A stretch of DNA of 64,000 nucleotides from Streptomyces sp. NBC_00306 (GTDB taxonomy: Bacteria > Actinomycetota > Actinomycetes > Streptomycetales > Streptomycetaceae), in contig NZ_CP108032.1 of assembly GCF_036169555.1 (NCBI RefSeq), positions 1,240,001 through 1,304,000 on the forward strand. Direction: 5' to 3'. The position numbers were made by a program, and so were the translations under genes. Shown here piece after piece: positions 46,419 through 61,903 of the stretch. A model generated the notes under the pieces. That model had not been told where the DNA came from. It made no database searches and saw only the letters and a program-made list of their open reading frames with translations. The stretch's first letter is position 1. Every line of letters begins with the position of its first letter.

Positions 46419-47363
46419 TCAGCCTACGTCGGCGACTCCTACGTGCTCACCGGGGGCGATGCGCACGCCGCGGGCCCAGTCGGCGGCGCGCATCGGCTTC
46501 TTGCCCTGCGGCTGGACCCAGAGCAGCTCGACGGCGTGGGACCCGGTGCCGACGTGGACGTTGTTCTTGCCGGCCGCGAGTTCACCGGGTGCGAGGTCGG
46601 TGCGGTCGGCGGCCGGCCGCGCGTTCACGATCTTGAGCCGCTCGCCGCGGAACTCCGTCCAGGCGCCCGGCGCCGGGGTGCAGGCACGGATGACGCGGTC
46701 CACCCGCAGCGCCGGGGCCCGCCAGTCGACGCGGGCGTCCTCGACGGTGATCTTCGGCGCCAGGGAGATGCCCTCCGCGGGCTGCGGCACGGCGCGCAGG
46801 CTGCCGTCCTCGATGCCGTCCATGGTCGCCGAGAGCAGCCCGGCGCCGGCGAACGCGAGCCGGGTGAGCAGATCGCCGCTGGTGTCGGTGGACCGCACCT
46901 GCTCGGTGATCACGCCGTAGACCGGGCCCGAGTCGAGGCCCTCCTCGATCAGGAAGGTGGCGGCGCCCGTCATGTCGTCGCCGGCGAGCAGGGCGTGCTG
47001 CACGGGCGCGGCACCGCGCCAGGCCGGGAGCAGCGAGAAGTGCAGGTTCACCCAGCCGCGTGCGGGCACGTCGAGGGCGACCTTCGGCAGCAGCGCGCCG
47101 TACGCGACGACGGGGCAGCAGTCGGGCGCGATCTCCCGCAGCCGGGCCAGGAAATCCTCGTCCCGCGGCTTGGCCGGCTTGAGCACCTCGATCCCGGCCT
47201 CTTCGGCGCGCTGCGCGACCGGACTGGCGACCAGGTGCCGTCCGCGTCCCGCGGGCGCGTCGGGCCGGGTGACGACGGCGGCCACCTCGTGCCGCCCGGA
47301 GGCGATCAGGGCGTCCAGGGCGGGTACGGCGACCTCGGGGGTGCCTGCGAAGACGAGCTTCAT
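46419..47363 (-). CDS. fmt: methionyl-tRNA formyltransferase
   Basis: This 314-residue enzyme formylates initiator Met-tRNA. The N-terminal formyltransferase domain (1 to about 200) starts [20 protein letters not shown] and has [20 protein letters not shown] (catalytic Asn-His region) and the D of [14 protein letters not shown] region. The C-terminal OB-like domain binds tRNA. ATG at 47363 gives the normal length. It lies 32 bp upstream of rsmB on the same strand and is divergent from an HTH gene. Confidence 0.96.
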   Translation of the reverse strand: MKLVFAGTPEVAVPALDALIASGRHEVAAVVTRPDAPAGRGRHLVASPVAQRAEEAGIEVLKPAKPRDEDFLARLREIAPDCCPVVAYGALLPKVALDVPARGWVNLHFSLLPAWRGAAPVQHALLAGDDMTGAATFLIEEGLDSGPVYGVITEQVRSTDTSGDLLTRLAFAGAGLLSATMDGIEDGSLRAVPQPAEGISLAPKITVEDARVDWRAPALRVDRVIRACTPAPGAWTEFRGERLKIVNARPAADRTDLAPGELAAGKNNVHVGTGSHAVELLWVQPQGKKPMRAADWARGVRIAPGEHVGVADVG

Positions 47364-47451
47364 GGGTGGCTGACTGCCTCTCAGGCTGGATGGTGCGGTG
47401 GGGAGGCGACGCGTGCGTCGACGAGCAGCACACCAGTCTATGGGCCCCTGA

Positions 47452-48171
<720 letters not shown>

Positions 48172-48188
48172 TCCTCCGCCCCCGGCTG

Positions 48189-48216
48189 CTGCCCCCGCCC
48201 GCGAGGACGGGGGCAG
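48189..48216. terminator. terminator between convergent genes
   Basis: CTGCCCCCG (48189-48197) pairs with CGGGGGCAG (48208-48216) around a 10-base loop; adjoining G-C pairs can extend it. It lies between the HTH gene and priA ends. Confidence 0.8.
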
Positions 48217-48294
48217 CCGTCTGTCGTCACGTACGACCACGGGTGCGGCGGGACGCGCGGCAGCGAAAGGCCGGGCGCCGCCCGGGGCGGGCCC

Positions 48295-50439
48295 TCAGCC
48301 GATGTCCGGGGGGTCGATCCTGATCCGGACCTGGTCCGTACCCCCGCGTGCCATCCGGGCCGCCTGCGCCGCCTTCAGAGCGGCCGCGAGCGCCGCCCCG
48401 CTGCCCGGCGGGACACGCAGCAACGCCCGCTCCCAGGTCTCCCCCACCGGCGGATCGCCCGGTCGACGCGGCCGGCCGGGGTCCGCGGCCGGCAGCGGTA
48501 CGGGGCCCAGCACCTCCACATCGGGTGGAAGCCCGGCCGTCGCGATGAAGGCCGCCACGACGTCCGCCCGGCCGGTCACGGCCGCCATCCGCGACACGGG
48601 CGGGAATCCGAGCTCGGCCCGCTCGGCCAGTTCCCGCTGGGCATGACCGACGGGGTCCCAGCGGACGAGCGCCTGGACGGGCCGCAGGGTCGGTTCGGCG
48701 ACGACGACCACGGTGCCGCCCTCGCTCTGGCCGCGCACCAGGGACGACGCGTCGATCCAGCGTCTGAGCGCGTCCTCGCCGGCGCGCAGATCGGGCCGCC
48801 CCAGCATCGCCCAGCCGTCGAGCAGCAGTGCCGCCGCGTAGCCGCCCTCGGCGACGGGCTCGGCACCCGGGGTGCTCACCACCAGCGCGGGCCGCGCCGG
48901 GACGGTGTCCAGCACATGATCGCGGCCCGAGGTGCGCACCGGGACAGCGGGAAAGGCCCGGCCCAGCTCCTCGGCGGTGCGCCGTGCACCCACGACGCTC
49001 GCCCGCAGCCGCGTGCCTCCGCAGGCCACGCAGTGCCATTCCGTGGCGCCGCGCCCGCACCAGCGGCAGGTCAGATCGCGCGCGTCCGGTGCTTCGAGAG
49101 GTCCCGAACAGTGCCGGCACCGGGCCGGGGTACGGCACCGCTCGCAGGCGAGGCGCGGCGCGTAGCCGCGCCGGGGCACCTGCACCAGCACCGGTCCGCT
49201 CTTCAGCCCCTCGCGCACGGCCTGCCAGGCAACGCTGGGCAGCCGCGCGGCCCGGGCGGCCTCGTCCCGTGCCAGGTCCTGGTCGCCGACCGTACGGACC
49301 AGTGGCGCGGCGCTGCGCACCTGCTCCCGGTCGGCGGCCAGCGGCAGCGCCCAGCCGCTCTCGACCAGCTGGGCGGCCTCCACCGTGCAGCTGGTGCTGC
49401 CCAGCAGGAACGCGCAGGTCTCGTGGGTGGCGCGGAGCTCCAGTACCTCTCGGACGTGCGGGAAGGGGGCGTTCTCGTCGCTGTGGCTGGAGTCGCCGTC
49501 GTCCCAGACGGCTACCAGTCCGAGATCCTGCACGGGGGCGAACATCGCGGCCCGCGTCCCGACGACGGCCTTCACGGAGCCTCTGCGCACGGCGAGCCAC
49601 TGGCGGTACCGCTTCTCGGGCCCGGACTCGGCGGTCAGCAGCGCATGCCGGCCGGCACCCAGCAGCTCGGTGAGCGCGGCGTCGACCCGCGCCGCGCGCC
49701 GCCCGTCCGGCACGACCACCAGGGCGCCGCGGCCCGAGGCGAGGGTGGCGGCGACGGCGCGCGCCAGCTCGTCGGGCCAGCCGGGCCCGGGCAGCGAGGT
49801 CCACACGGCCCGGGGGGTTCCGCCCGATGCCAGCGCCGCCAGGAACGCGGGCCCCCGGCCGTACCGCGTCCAGCTGCCGGGCTCCGGGACCGGCGGTGCG
49901 GGCAGCGGGTCGGGCGACGGCTTGGACTCGGCCCGTCCGTTCCTCGGCGGGATTGCGAGCTGGAGCACGTCCGCGAGGCTCCCCGCGTACCGGTCGGCGA
50001 CCGCACGCGCGAGGGCCAGCATCTGCGGGCCGAGCACGGGCTCGGGCGAGACGACATAGGCGAGCGCGGCGAGCGCCCCGCCGTAGTCGCTCTCGGCACG
50101 CCGCTCGATGAGGAAGCCGTCGATCAGACCGCCGCCCTCGCGCCGTCCGTCGCGCACCCGGTGCGCCCCGGCGCCGAAGCGCACGCGCACCCGCACTCCC
50201 GGCTGCGCGTCGGCGTCGAGCTCCTCGGGCACGGCGTAGTCGAAGTACTGGTCGAGGTGCAGCACGCCTTTGTTGACCATCACCCGCGCCACGGGCAGGT
50301 CCCGGGCGAGCGCGGCTCCCCGCCAGGTCCGCGGTTTGGCCTTGGGCACGTTGGCCTTGCGGACGGTCTCCCGGATGAGCGCAAGCTGCTCCGGCCCACC
50401 GGCGGCGGGCTCGTCGGGCTGCTCGTTGTCGCTGCTCAC
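48295..50439 (-). CDS. priA: PriA-like replication restart protein, degenerate ATPase
   Basis: This 714-residue protein has the PriA order: a 3'-DNA-binding domain (about 40-150, ARVMVNKGVLHLDQYFDYAVPEE), a helicase-like core and a zinc region with paired cysteines (CERCRTPARCRHC and LTCRWCG, WHCVACG). In place of the Walker A GxTGSGKT it reads TSLPGPGWPDE, and the DEEH-type Walker B is WDDGDSSHSDENAPFPH, so ATP hydrolysis is probably lost. This loss is known for actinobacterial PriA. It should still help load the replicative helicase. GTG at 50439 is chosen tentatively; an earlier ATG adds 8 residues. Confidence 0.88.
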   Translation of the reverse strand: MSSDNEQPDEPAAGGPEQLALIRETVRKANVPKAKPRTWRGAALARDLPVARVMVNKGVLHLDQYFDYAVPEELDADAQPGVRVRVRFGAGAHRVRDGRREGGGLIDGFLIERRAESDYGGALAALAYVVSPEPVLGPQMLALARAVADRYAGSLADVLQLAIPPRNGRAESKPSPDPLPAPPVPEPGSWTRYGRGPAFLAALASGGTPRAVWTSLPGPGWPDELARAVAATLASGRGALVVVPDGRRAARVDAALTELLGAGRHALLTAESGPEKRYRQWLAVRRGSVKAVVGTRAAMFAPVQDLGLVAVWDDGDSSHSDENAPFPHVREVLELRATHETCAFLLGSTSCTVEAAQLVESGWALPLAADREQVRSAAPLVRTVGDQDLARDEAARAARLPSVAWQAVREGLKSGPVLVQVPRRGYAPRLACERCRTPARCRHCSGPLEAPDARDLTCRWCGRGATEWHCVACGGTRLRASVVGARRTAEELGRAFPAVPVRTSGRDHVLDTVPARPALVVSTPGAEPVAEGGYAAALLLDGWAMLGRPDLRAGEDALRRWIDASSLVRGQSEGGTVVVVAEPTLRPVQALVRWDPVGHAQRELAERAELGFPPVSRMAAVTGRADVVAAFIATAGLPPDVEVLGPVPLPAADPGRPRRPGDPPVGETWERALLRVPPGSGAALAAALKAAQAARMARGGTDQVRIRIDPPDIG

Positions 50440-50497
50440 AGCCAAATTCCTACCAGATGCCACCGACAGCGGGCCCGGGCCGTGGTGCGGCCCAGGC

Positions 50498-50548
50498 GCA
50501 CGGCCGAGGCCCGGCGCCCCCTGAAGGGTGCCGGGCCTCGGGCCGTGC
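50498..50548. terminator. strong hairpin after metK
   Basis: GCACGGCCGAGGCCCGGC-type left arm (from 50498) pairs with GCCGGGCCTCGGGCCGTGC (to 50548) with only one bulge. It lies directly after the metK stop and before priA on the same strand, so priA likely has its own promoter. Confidence 0.8.
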
Positions 50549-50562
50549 GGGAGATACGGGGG

Positions 50563-51786
50563 CTACAGACCCGCGGCGGTACGCAGCGCGTCCACGCGGT
50601 CCGTGCGCTCCCAGGTGAAGTCCGCGAGCTCGCGGCCGAAGTGTCCGTACGCGGCCGTCTGCGCGTAGATCGGGCGCAGCAGGTCCAGGTCGCGGATGAT
50701 CGCGGCCGGACGGAGGTCGAAGACCTCCCCGATGGACTGCTCGATCTTCTCGACGTCGACCGTCGCGGTGCCGAAGGTCTCGACGAAGAGACCGACGGGC
50801 TCGGCCTTGCCGATCGCGTACGCGACCTGGACCTCGCAGCGGGCGGCGAGGCCGGCGGCCACGACGTTCTTCGCGACCCAGCGCATGGCGTAGGCGGCCG
50901 AGCGGTCGACCTTGGACGGGTCCTTGCCGGAGAAGGCGCCGCCGCCGTGACGGGCCATGCCGCCGTAGGTGTCGATGATGATCTTGCGGCCGGTGAGGCC
51001 GGCGTCGCCCATCGGGCCGCCGATCTCGAAGCGGCCGGTCGGGTTGACCAGCAGGCGGTAGCCGTCGGTGTCCAGCTTGATGCCGTCCTCGACGAGCTGC
51101 TTCAGCACGTGCTCGACGACGAACTCACGGATGTCGGGAGCGAGCAGCGAGTCCAGGTCGATGTCCGACGCGTGCTGCGAGGAGACGACGACGGTGTCCA
51201 GACGGACCGCCTTGTCGCCGTCGTACTCGATGGTGACCTGGGTCTTTCCGTCGGGGCGCAGGTACGGGATCGTCCCGTTCTTGCGGACCTCGGACAGACG
51301 GCGGGAGAGCCGGTGCGCCAGGTGGATCGGCAGCGGCATCAGCTCGGGCGTCTCGTCGCAGGCGTAGCCGAACATCAGGCCCTGGTCGCCGGCGCCCTGC
51401 TTGTCGAGCTCGTCCCCCTCCTCACCCTTGGCGGCACCCTCGACCCGCTTCTCGTACGCCGTGTCGACACCCTGCGCGATGTCCGGCGACTGCGCGCCGA
51501 TGGAGACCGAGACTCCGCAGGACGCGCCGTCGAAGCCCTTCTTCGAGGAGTCGTAACCGATCTCGAGGATCTTGTTGCGCACGAGCGTGGGGATGTCGGC
51601 GTAGGCCTTGGTGGTCACCTCGCCGGCGACGTGCACGAGGCCGGTGGTGATCAGGGTCTCCACGGCGACGCGGGACGTCGGGTCCTCGCGCAGCAGTGCG
51701 TCGAGGATGGTGTCGCTGATCTGGTCAGCGATCTTGTCGGGGTGACCCTCGGTCACGGACTCCGAGGTGAAGAGACGGCGGGACAC
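50563..51786 (-). CDS. metK: S-adenosylmethionine synthetase
   Basis: This 407-residue enzyme makes SAM from ATP and methionine. Signatures are [20 protein letters not shown] at the N-terminus (ATP-binding His), [20 protein letters not shown] in the middle and [21 protein letters not shown] near residue 265. The length is that of Streptomyces MetK. The GTG at 51786 has AGGGAGCG upstream. It follows coaBC after about 250 bp. I looked for a SAM riboswitch in the leader and found none. Confidence 0.97.
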   Translation of the reverse strand: MSRRLFTSESVTEGHPDKIADQISDTILDALLREDPTSRVAVETLITTGLVHVAGEVTTKAYADIPTLVRNKILEIGYDSSKKGFDGASCGVSVSIGAQSPDIAQGVDTAYEKRVEGAAKGEEGDELDKQGAGDQGLMFGYACDETPELMPLPIHLAHRLSRRLSEVRKNGTIPYLRPDGKTQVTIEYDGDKAVRLDTVVVSSQHASDIDLDSLLAPDIREFVVEHVLKQLVEDGIKLDTDGYRLLVNPTGRFEIGGPMGDAGLTGRKIIIDTYGGMARHGGGAFSGKDPSKVDRSAAYAMRWVAKNVVAAGLAARCEVQVAYAIGKAEPVGLFVETFGTATVDVEKIEQSIGEVFDLRPAAIIRDLDLLRPIYAQTAAYGHFGRELADFTWERTDRVDALRTAAGL

Positions 51787-52039
51787 ATCGCTCCCTGGGG
51801 TTGCAGCGGCTGCTGGCTGATCATTGGCGGACCGGCAGGGGGCTGCGCCCCGCGACGTTCCATGGGCAGTTTATCCGTCGACCTCCTCCGGCAGTCCACC
51901 TGTCTCGCTCCGTGGGAGTCCGATGGGACCACTCTCACCTGCGGCGGAGGGGTGACAGCAGGGCAGGAGGGCCGGATTTCACCGCCGGTACGCCGGGTTT
52001 GGCCGATTTTCGCCCAGCTGTCGATCCGCCATCAAGAAT

Positions 52040-53242
52040 TCATCCGAGCCTGGGGGCCACCAGGTCCCAGACGATGTCCGCGAGGGCCTCCTTGGGCCCG
52101 TACGGCACGGGTGTCTCGCCGCCGTCCGCGGTGAGGACCACCGCTTCGTTCTCCTCCGAGCCGAAGGTCTTGCGCTCGCCGACCTCGTTGACCACGAGCA
52201 GGTCGCAGCCCTTGCGGCGGAGCTTGTCGCGGCCGTTGGCGAGGACGTCGTCGGTCTCGGCGGCGAAGCCCACGATCACCTGATCGGCTCGGGCCCGTTC
52301 GTGGCTGATCTCGGCGAGGATGTCGGGGTTGCGGACCAGAGCGATGGGCGCGGGCTCCTGCCCGTCCTTCTTCTTGATCTTGCCGGAGGCGTAGGCGGCG
52401 GGCCGGAAATCGGCCACCGCGGCGGCCATCACCACCGCGTCGGCGTCCGCGGCGGCCTTGATCACGGCCTCCCGCAGCTGCACGGCCGTGCCGACGTGGA
52501 CGACATCGCACCCCGCGGGATCGGTCATCCCGGTATTGGCCTCGATGAGCGTGACCCGGGCACCGCGGGCCGCGGCCGTCCGGGCGAGGGCGTACCCCTG
52601 CTTGCCGGAGGAGCGATTGCCCAGGTACCGGACCGGGTCGAGCGGCTCGCGCGTGCCGCCGGCGCTGACGACGACATGGCGGCCGGCCAGATCCGGCTCG
52701 GCCGCGCCGCGGGCGAGCACCCGGCGGCACACCTCGAAGATCTCGCCCGGGTCGGGCAGCCGGCCCTTGCCGGTGTCGACCCCGGTCAGCCGTCCCACCG
52801 CGGGCTCGACGACCACGGCGCCACGGCGCCGGAGCGTCGCCACGTTCTCCTGGGTCGCGGGGTGCTCCCACATCTCCGTGTGCATCGCGGGGGCGAAGAC
52901 CACGGGACAGCGGGCGGTGAGGAGGGTGTTGGTGAGGAGGTCGTCGGCGATCCCGTGCGCGGCCTTGGCCAGCATGTCGGCGGTGGCGGGCGCCACCACG
53001 ACGAGGTCGGCACCCTGGCCGATGCGGACGTGCGGGACCTCGTGGACGTCGGACCAGACCTCGGTCGAGACGGGGTGACCGGAGAGCGCCGACCAGGTCG
53101 CCGCGCCGACGAAGTGCAGGGCGGACGCGGTCGGCACCACCCGTACGTCGTGGCCCGACTCGGTCAGCCTCCGCAGCAGCTCGCACGCCTTGTACGCGGC
53201 GATGCCACCGCTGACCCCCAGAACGACCTTCGGCTTGTCCAC
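52040..53242 (-). CDS. coaBC: CoaBC: phosphopantothenoylcysteine synthetase/decarboxylase
   Basis: This 400-residue bifunctional enzyme carries out steps two and three of CoA synthesis. The N-terminal flavin decarboxylase (CoaC, about 1-180) has LGVSGGIAAYKACELLRRL and the substrate clamp APAMHTEMW, where the usual Asn is His, as in other actinobacteria by memory. The C-terminal synthetase (CoaB, about 190-400) has VVVSAGGTREPLDPVRYLGNRSSG and VVNEVG. GTG at 53242 has GGGGAGACGCA upstream. rpoZ is upstream on the same strand. Confidence 0.96.
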   Translation of the reverse strand: MDKPKVVLGVSGGIAAYKACELLRRLTESGHDVRVVPTASALHFVGAATWSALSGHPVSTEVWSDVHEVPHVRIGQGADLVVVAPATADMLAKAAHGIADDLLTNTLLTARCPVVFAPAMHTEMWEHPATQENVATLRRRGAVVVEPAVGRLTGVDTGKGRLPDPGEIFEVCRRVLARGAAEPDLAGRHVVVSAGGTREPLDPVRYLGNRSSGKQGYALARTAAARGARVTLIEANTGMTDPAGCDVVHVGTAVQLREAVIKAAADADAVVMAAAVADFRPAAYASGKIKKKDGQEPAPIALVRNPDILAEISHERARADQVIVGFAAETDDVLANGRDKLRRKGCDLLVVNEVGERKTFGSEENEAVVLTADGGETPVPYGPKEALADIVWDLVAPRLG

Positions 53243-53286
53243 TGCGTCTCCCCGCATTCGGCTCGCTTCCCTCCCATGACACACCA

Positions 53287-53315
53287 CAGGCCCGGCGGAT
53301 GTTCCGCCGGGCCTG
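53287..53315. terminator. terminator hairpin after rpoZ
   Basis: CAGGCCCGGCGG (53287-53298) pairs perfectly with CCGCCGGGCCTG (53304-53315) around a 5-base loop. It lies between rpoZ and coaBC, both on the minus strand, and may lower read-through into coaBC. Confidence 0.8.
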
Positions 53316-53336
53316 GGATGAAAGTACCGCTACGAC

Positions 53337-53609
53337 TTACTGGGCCGGACCCTCAATGGCCTCGGAGGTCAGCAGACCCGCGTTGATCTCGCGCAGGGCG
53401 ATCGAGAGCGGCTTCTCGTGGACGTGGGTGTCAACGAGCGGACCGACGTACTCGAGCAGGCCTTCGCCGAGCTGCGAGTAGTACGCGTTGATCTGACGCG
53501 CGCGCTTGGCCGCGTAGATCACGAGGCTGTACTTCGAGTCCGTGGCCTCGAGCAGCTCGTCGATCGGCGGGTTGATGATGCCCTCGGGCGTGGAAATGGA
53601 AGAGGACAC
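53337..53609 (-). CDS. rpoZ: RNA polymerase omega subunit
   Basis: This 90-residue protein helps fold and stabilise the beta-prime subunit of RNA polymerase. Marks are [32 protein letters not shown] and the C-terminal [12 protein letters not shown]. Length is typical for actinobacteria. It is 53 bp downstream of gmk on the same strand; in the classic order gmk-rpoZ-coaBC the three are often co-expressed. Confidence 0.96.
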   Translation of the reverse strand: MSSSISTPEGIINPPIDELLEATDSKYSLVIYAAKRARQINAYYSQLGEGLLEYVGPLVDTHVHEKPLSIALREINAGLLTSEAIEGPAQ

Positions 53610-53662
53610 GCTCTACCTTCCGACAGATGGGAAAAAGCGAAAACGGTGCTGGGACCCGGAAC

Positions 53663-54244
53663 TCACTGCCCGGAATCCGAAGAAGACACCGCCATCAAGG
53701 CTAGCAGCTCGCGCGACACGTCCTCGACGGAGGTGTTGACCAGTGTGGTGTCGAACTCCGACTCGGCGGCCAGCTCGACCTTCGCGACCGTCAGCCGGCG
53801 CTCGATCACCTCGGTCGACTCGGTACCGCGGCCGGTGAGACGGCGGACCAGCTCGTCCCAGCTGGGCGGGGCGAGGAAGACCAGCTGGGAGTCCGTCATG
53901 GACTCCTTCACCTGCCTCGCGCCCTGGAGGTCGATCTCCAGCAGGACGGGCTCGCCCGCCTCCAGGCGGTCGTGCACGGCACGGCGCGGCGTGCCGTAGC
54001 GGTTGCCCGCGAACTCGGCCCATTCGAGCAGCTCACCGTTGGCGATCAGCTTGTCGAATTCCTCGTCGGAGACGAAGAAATACTGAACGCCGTGACGCTC
54101 GCCGGGACGCGGCTTTCTGGTGGTCGCCGACACCGAGAGCCAGACCTCGGGGTGGACCTTGCGCATATGCGCGACGACCGTGCTCTTACCGACCCCGGAG
54201 GGGCCGGAGAGCACGGTCAGCCGCGGACGTACCTCTGCTGCCAT
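53663..54244 (-). CDS. gmk: guanylate kinase
   Basis: This 193-residue enzyme phosphorylates GMP to GDP. The P-loop GPSGVGKST lies near residues 14-22, the GMP-binding arm includes [21 protein letters not shown], and [12 protein letters not shown] follows. Ending SSSDSGQ is acidic. The ATG at 54244 gives the expected length. It is 38 bp after mihF, on the same strand, and precedes rpoZ. Confidence 0.96.
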   Translation of the reverse strand: MAAEVRPRLTVLSGPSGVGKSTVVAHMRKVHPEVWLSVSATTRKPRPGERHGVQYFFVSDEEFDKLIANGELLEWAEFAGNRYGTPRRAVHDRLEAGEPVLLEIDLQGARQVKESMTDSQLVFLAPPSWDELVRRLTGRGTESTEVIERRLTVAKVELAAESEFDTTLVNTSVEDVSRELLALMAVSSSDSGQ

Positions 54245-54282
54245 GCAGCGATTATCCAGGTTCCCGGGGGTGCCCGGAAACG

Positions 54283-54606
54283 TCAGGCGGCACCGCCGCC
54301 GAACTCGCGCTCGAGAGAGGCGATCTGGTTGGAGCCGAGACCGCGCACTCGGCGGCTCTCGGAGATGCCGAGCCGCTCCATGATCTGCTTGGCGCGGACC
54401 TTGCCGACGCCGGGCAGGGACTCGAGCAGGGCGGAGACCTTCATCTTGCCGATGACGTCGTTCTCCTGGCCCTGCTTGATGACCTCGTGGAGCGAGGCGC
54501 CGGAGTGCTTGAGTCGATTTTTGACCTCGGCCCGCTCCCGGCGAGCCGCGGCGGCCTTTTCGAGCGCGGCTGCGCGCTGTTCAGGGGTAAGGGGCGGAAG
54601 AGCCAC
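54283..54606 (-). CDS. mihF: actinobacterial integration host factor sIHF
   Basis: This 107-residue nucleoid-associated protein binds DNA without sequence strictness and affects supercoiling and development in Streptomyces. The N-terminal helix ([20 protein letters not shown]) is followed by the H2TH/helix-hairpin region [27 protein letters not shown]. It is unrelated to the HU-like IHF of E. coli. GTG at 54606 ([10 protein letters not shown]) gives the known length. It is co-directional with gmk and rpoZ. Confidence 0.95.
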   Translation of the reverse strand: MALPPLTPEQRAAALEKAAAARRERAEVKNRLKHSGASLHEVIKQGQENDVIGKMKVSALLESLPGVGKVRAKQIMERLGISESRRVRGLGSNQIASLEREFGGGAA

Positions 54607-54756
54607 GCCTACGTCACCTCGGATGTCGAACTGTCGGATACGGACCGGTGAGGAACCTAGTCGCCCCACACCAGGCGAGCAACGAGCAACGCACTGCACG
54701 TTCGCTCTTCGACGGAGACTAGCGGCCATCACCGCTCCAGTCAGCGAGAACAGCGG

Positions 54757-54792
54757 AAAAGTCCTGGTCAGCATCGATCGACCAGGACTTTT
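54757..54792. terminator. strong terminator between pyrF and mihF
   Basis: A 13-bp perfect stem AAAAGTCCTGGTC (54757-54769) with GACCAGGACTTTT (54780-54792) has A/T ends that give a T-run on either strand. It ends the pyr run and isolates mihF. Ten bases of each arm (AAGTCCTGGT/ACCAGGACTT) equal those of the hairpin inside the element at 38264. Confidence 0.88.
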
Positions 54793-54885
54793 CGGGCATA
54801 TCGCCCCTGATTTCGGCCAAAGATCTGTCAACAAGCCCCGGACGGGAGTGGTGATGAGGTCGCAGGTCGACGCGCCGGAGCGGTT

Positions 54886-55727
54886 CTAAACCCCCGAAAC
54901 GGCCGAACGGACCTCGTCCGCGAAGCGTTCGGCCGACGCGCGCAGCGCCGCCGGGTCGGGTCCGTGCCGCAGTACGCCCCGGCTCACATTGGGCACCACA
55001 TTGCGCACCGCGGCGCCGAAGACCTTCGGCAGATCGGCGGCCGTCGCGCCCTGGGCGCCGATTCCGGGGGCCAGCAGCGGACCGTTGACGGCGAGGTCGA
55101 ACGACGACAGATCACCGAGCGTCGCGCCGACGACCGCTCCGAACGATCCCATCGGGGTCTGTCCGGCGTTCTCGGCGGCCAGGTGGGCGAGCATCGTCGC
55201 GCCGATGCTGCGGCCGTCCTCGCGTACCGCGCGCTGGACCTCCGCGCCCTCCGGGTTGGAGGTGAGGGCGAGGACGAACAGTCCGGTCCCGCTCTCCCGG
55301 GCGAGATCGACAGCCGGCTTCAGCGAGCCGTAGCCGAGATACGGGGACACCGTCAGCGCGTCGGAGAACAGGGGCGCGCCCTTGCGCAGGAAGGTCTCGG
55401 CGTACGCGGCCATGGTGGAGCCGATGTCGCCGCGCTTGGCATCCATCACGACCAGCGCGCCGGCCGCGCGCAGATCCACCACCGCGCGCTCCAGAACGGC
55501 GATGCCCCGGGAGCCGAAGCGCTCGAAGAAGGCACTCTGCGGCTTGAAGACGGCGACCTGCTCGCCCAGCGCCTCGACGACCGTCCGGGTGAAGCGCTCC
55601 AGGCCCGCGATGTCGTCGCCGAGCCCCCACTCGCTCAGCAGCGAGGCGTGCGGGTCGATCCCGACGCACAGCGGCCCGCGCTCGTCCATCGCAGTCCGCA
55701 GCCGGGTGCCGAAGGGTTCCAGAGGGC

Positions 55728-55731
<4 letters not shown>
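54886..55731 (-). CDS. pyrF: orotidine 5'-phosphate decarboxylase
   Basis: This 281-residue enzyme makes UMP from OMP, the last step of de novo pyrimidine synthesis. It is of the longer (type 2) group, with CVGIDPHASLLSEWGL, the catalytic VVMDAKRGDIGSTM (Asp-Lys-Asp) and GLFVLALTSNPEG. The ATG at 55731 overlaps the pyrD stop by four bases (ATGA), so the two are coupled in translation. It is the last gene of the pyr run before a strong terminator. Confidence 0.96.
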
Positions 55732-56837
<1,106 letters not shown>

Positions 56838-56863
56838 GGTGGTGTCCTCAAGGGCCTCATGAA

Positions 56864-56891
56864 GAGGGGGACACCGTGTGGTGTCCCCCTC
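56864..56891. terminator. hairpin between carB and pyrD
   Basis: A 12-bp stem (GAGGGGGACACC at 56864-56875 with GGTGTCCCCCTC at 56880-56891) around a GTGT loop fills the carB-pyrD gap. It may be a terminator, an attenuator or an mRNA-stability element. The ribosome-binding site of pyrD lies downstream of it. Confidence 0.7.
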
Positions 56892-56899
56892 GTGGGTGG

Positions 56900-61333
<4,434 letters not shown>

Positions 61334-61337
<4 letters not shown>

Positions 61338-61903
61338 CGTGCGGTGCCTTCCGTCGTGATGTGCGTGTTCATGGAGTTGACGGCCTCGACCCAGGCGGTG
61401 TGCTCGGCCGCGTGGTCCGAGCGGAAGCCCGAGTCGATGAGCGTCTCGCCGTGCTGCCAGGTGACGATCAGCAGCCCGCCCTCGGCGAGCACCTTGCCGG
61501 CGATCCCCTTGTCGAGCCGTGCCTCGCGCAGCTGTGCCGCGGGGACGAAGAAGTCGGCGGCCCCGGGGCGTACGACATCCAGTCCCGCGTCGGTCAGGGT
61601 GAGCTCCACGCGGCTGCGGGTGCCCAGACCGTGCGCCACGATGCGGTCGAGCCACTGACCGGCCGTGGTCGAGCCGTGGTAGCGGCCCGTCATGGTCAGC
61701 TTGGCCTCTCCGGGCGCGTCCGGCGCGGTGGGGAGCTCCGGCAGACCGGACTGCAGGCTGCCCCGCCACTTCCAGCCCTGGCGCATCAGCCAGTAGACGA
61801 AGGCGATGAAGAGCAGCAGCCCGACGACCCAGCCCGCGCGGGCCGCCCAGTCGGTGACCTCCGCGGACTGCTTCGCGGCGGCGATGTGGAGATGAGTTGT
61901 CAC
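61334..61903 (-). CDS. membrane protein embedded in the pyr operon
   Basis: This 189-residue protein has one clear membrane helix near residues 23-42 ([20 protein letters not shown]) and a cytoplasmic PH-like domain behind it ([24 protein letters not shown] segment and [17 protein letters not shown]). It overlaps both neighbours: its GTG start shares bases with the pyrC stop and its stop with the carA start. The same position is kept in S. coelicolor (SCO1485, from memory). The function is unknown; close coupling suggests a link with pyrimidine enzymes at the membrane. Confidence 0.85.

Noticed and set aside
51787..52039. Possible SAM riboswitch or leader peptide before metK
   Set aside because: No SAM-I, SAM-II or SAM-IV core sequence was recognised, and the short open frame there lacks a good ribosome-binding site.
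48643..52134. 1163-codon open frame on the plus strand opposite priA and metK
   Set aside because: It is a shadow of high-GC coding on the minus strand; it crosses two clear genes and a terminator and has no recognisable domain.
52860..52890. CoaC motif PAMHTEMW with His in place of Asn as a possible loss of function
   Set aside because: I recall the same replacement in other actinobacterial CoaBC proteins, so it is probably a clade feature.
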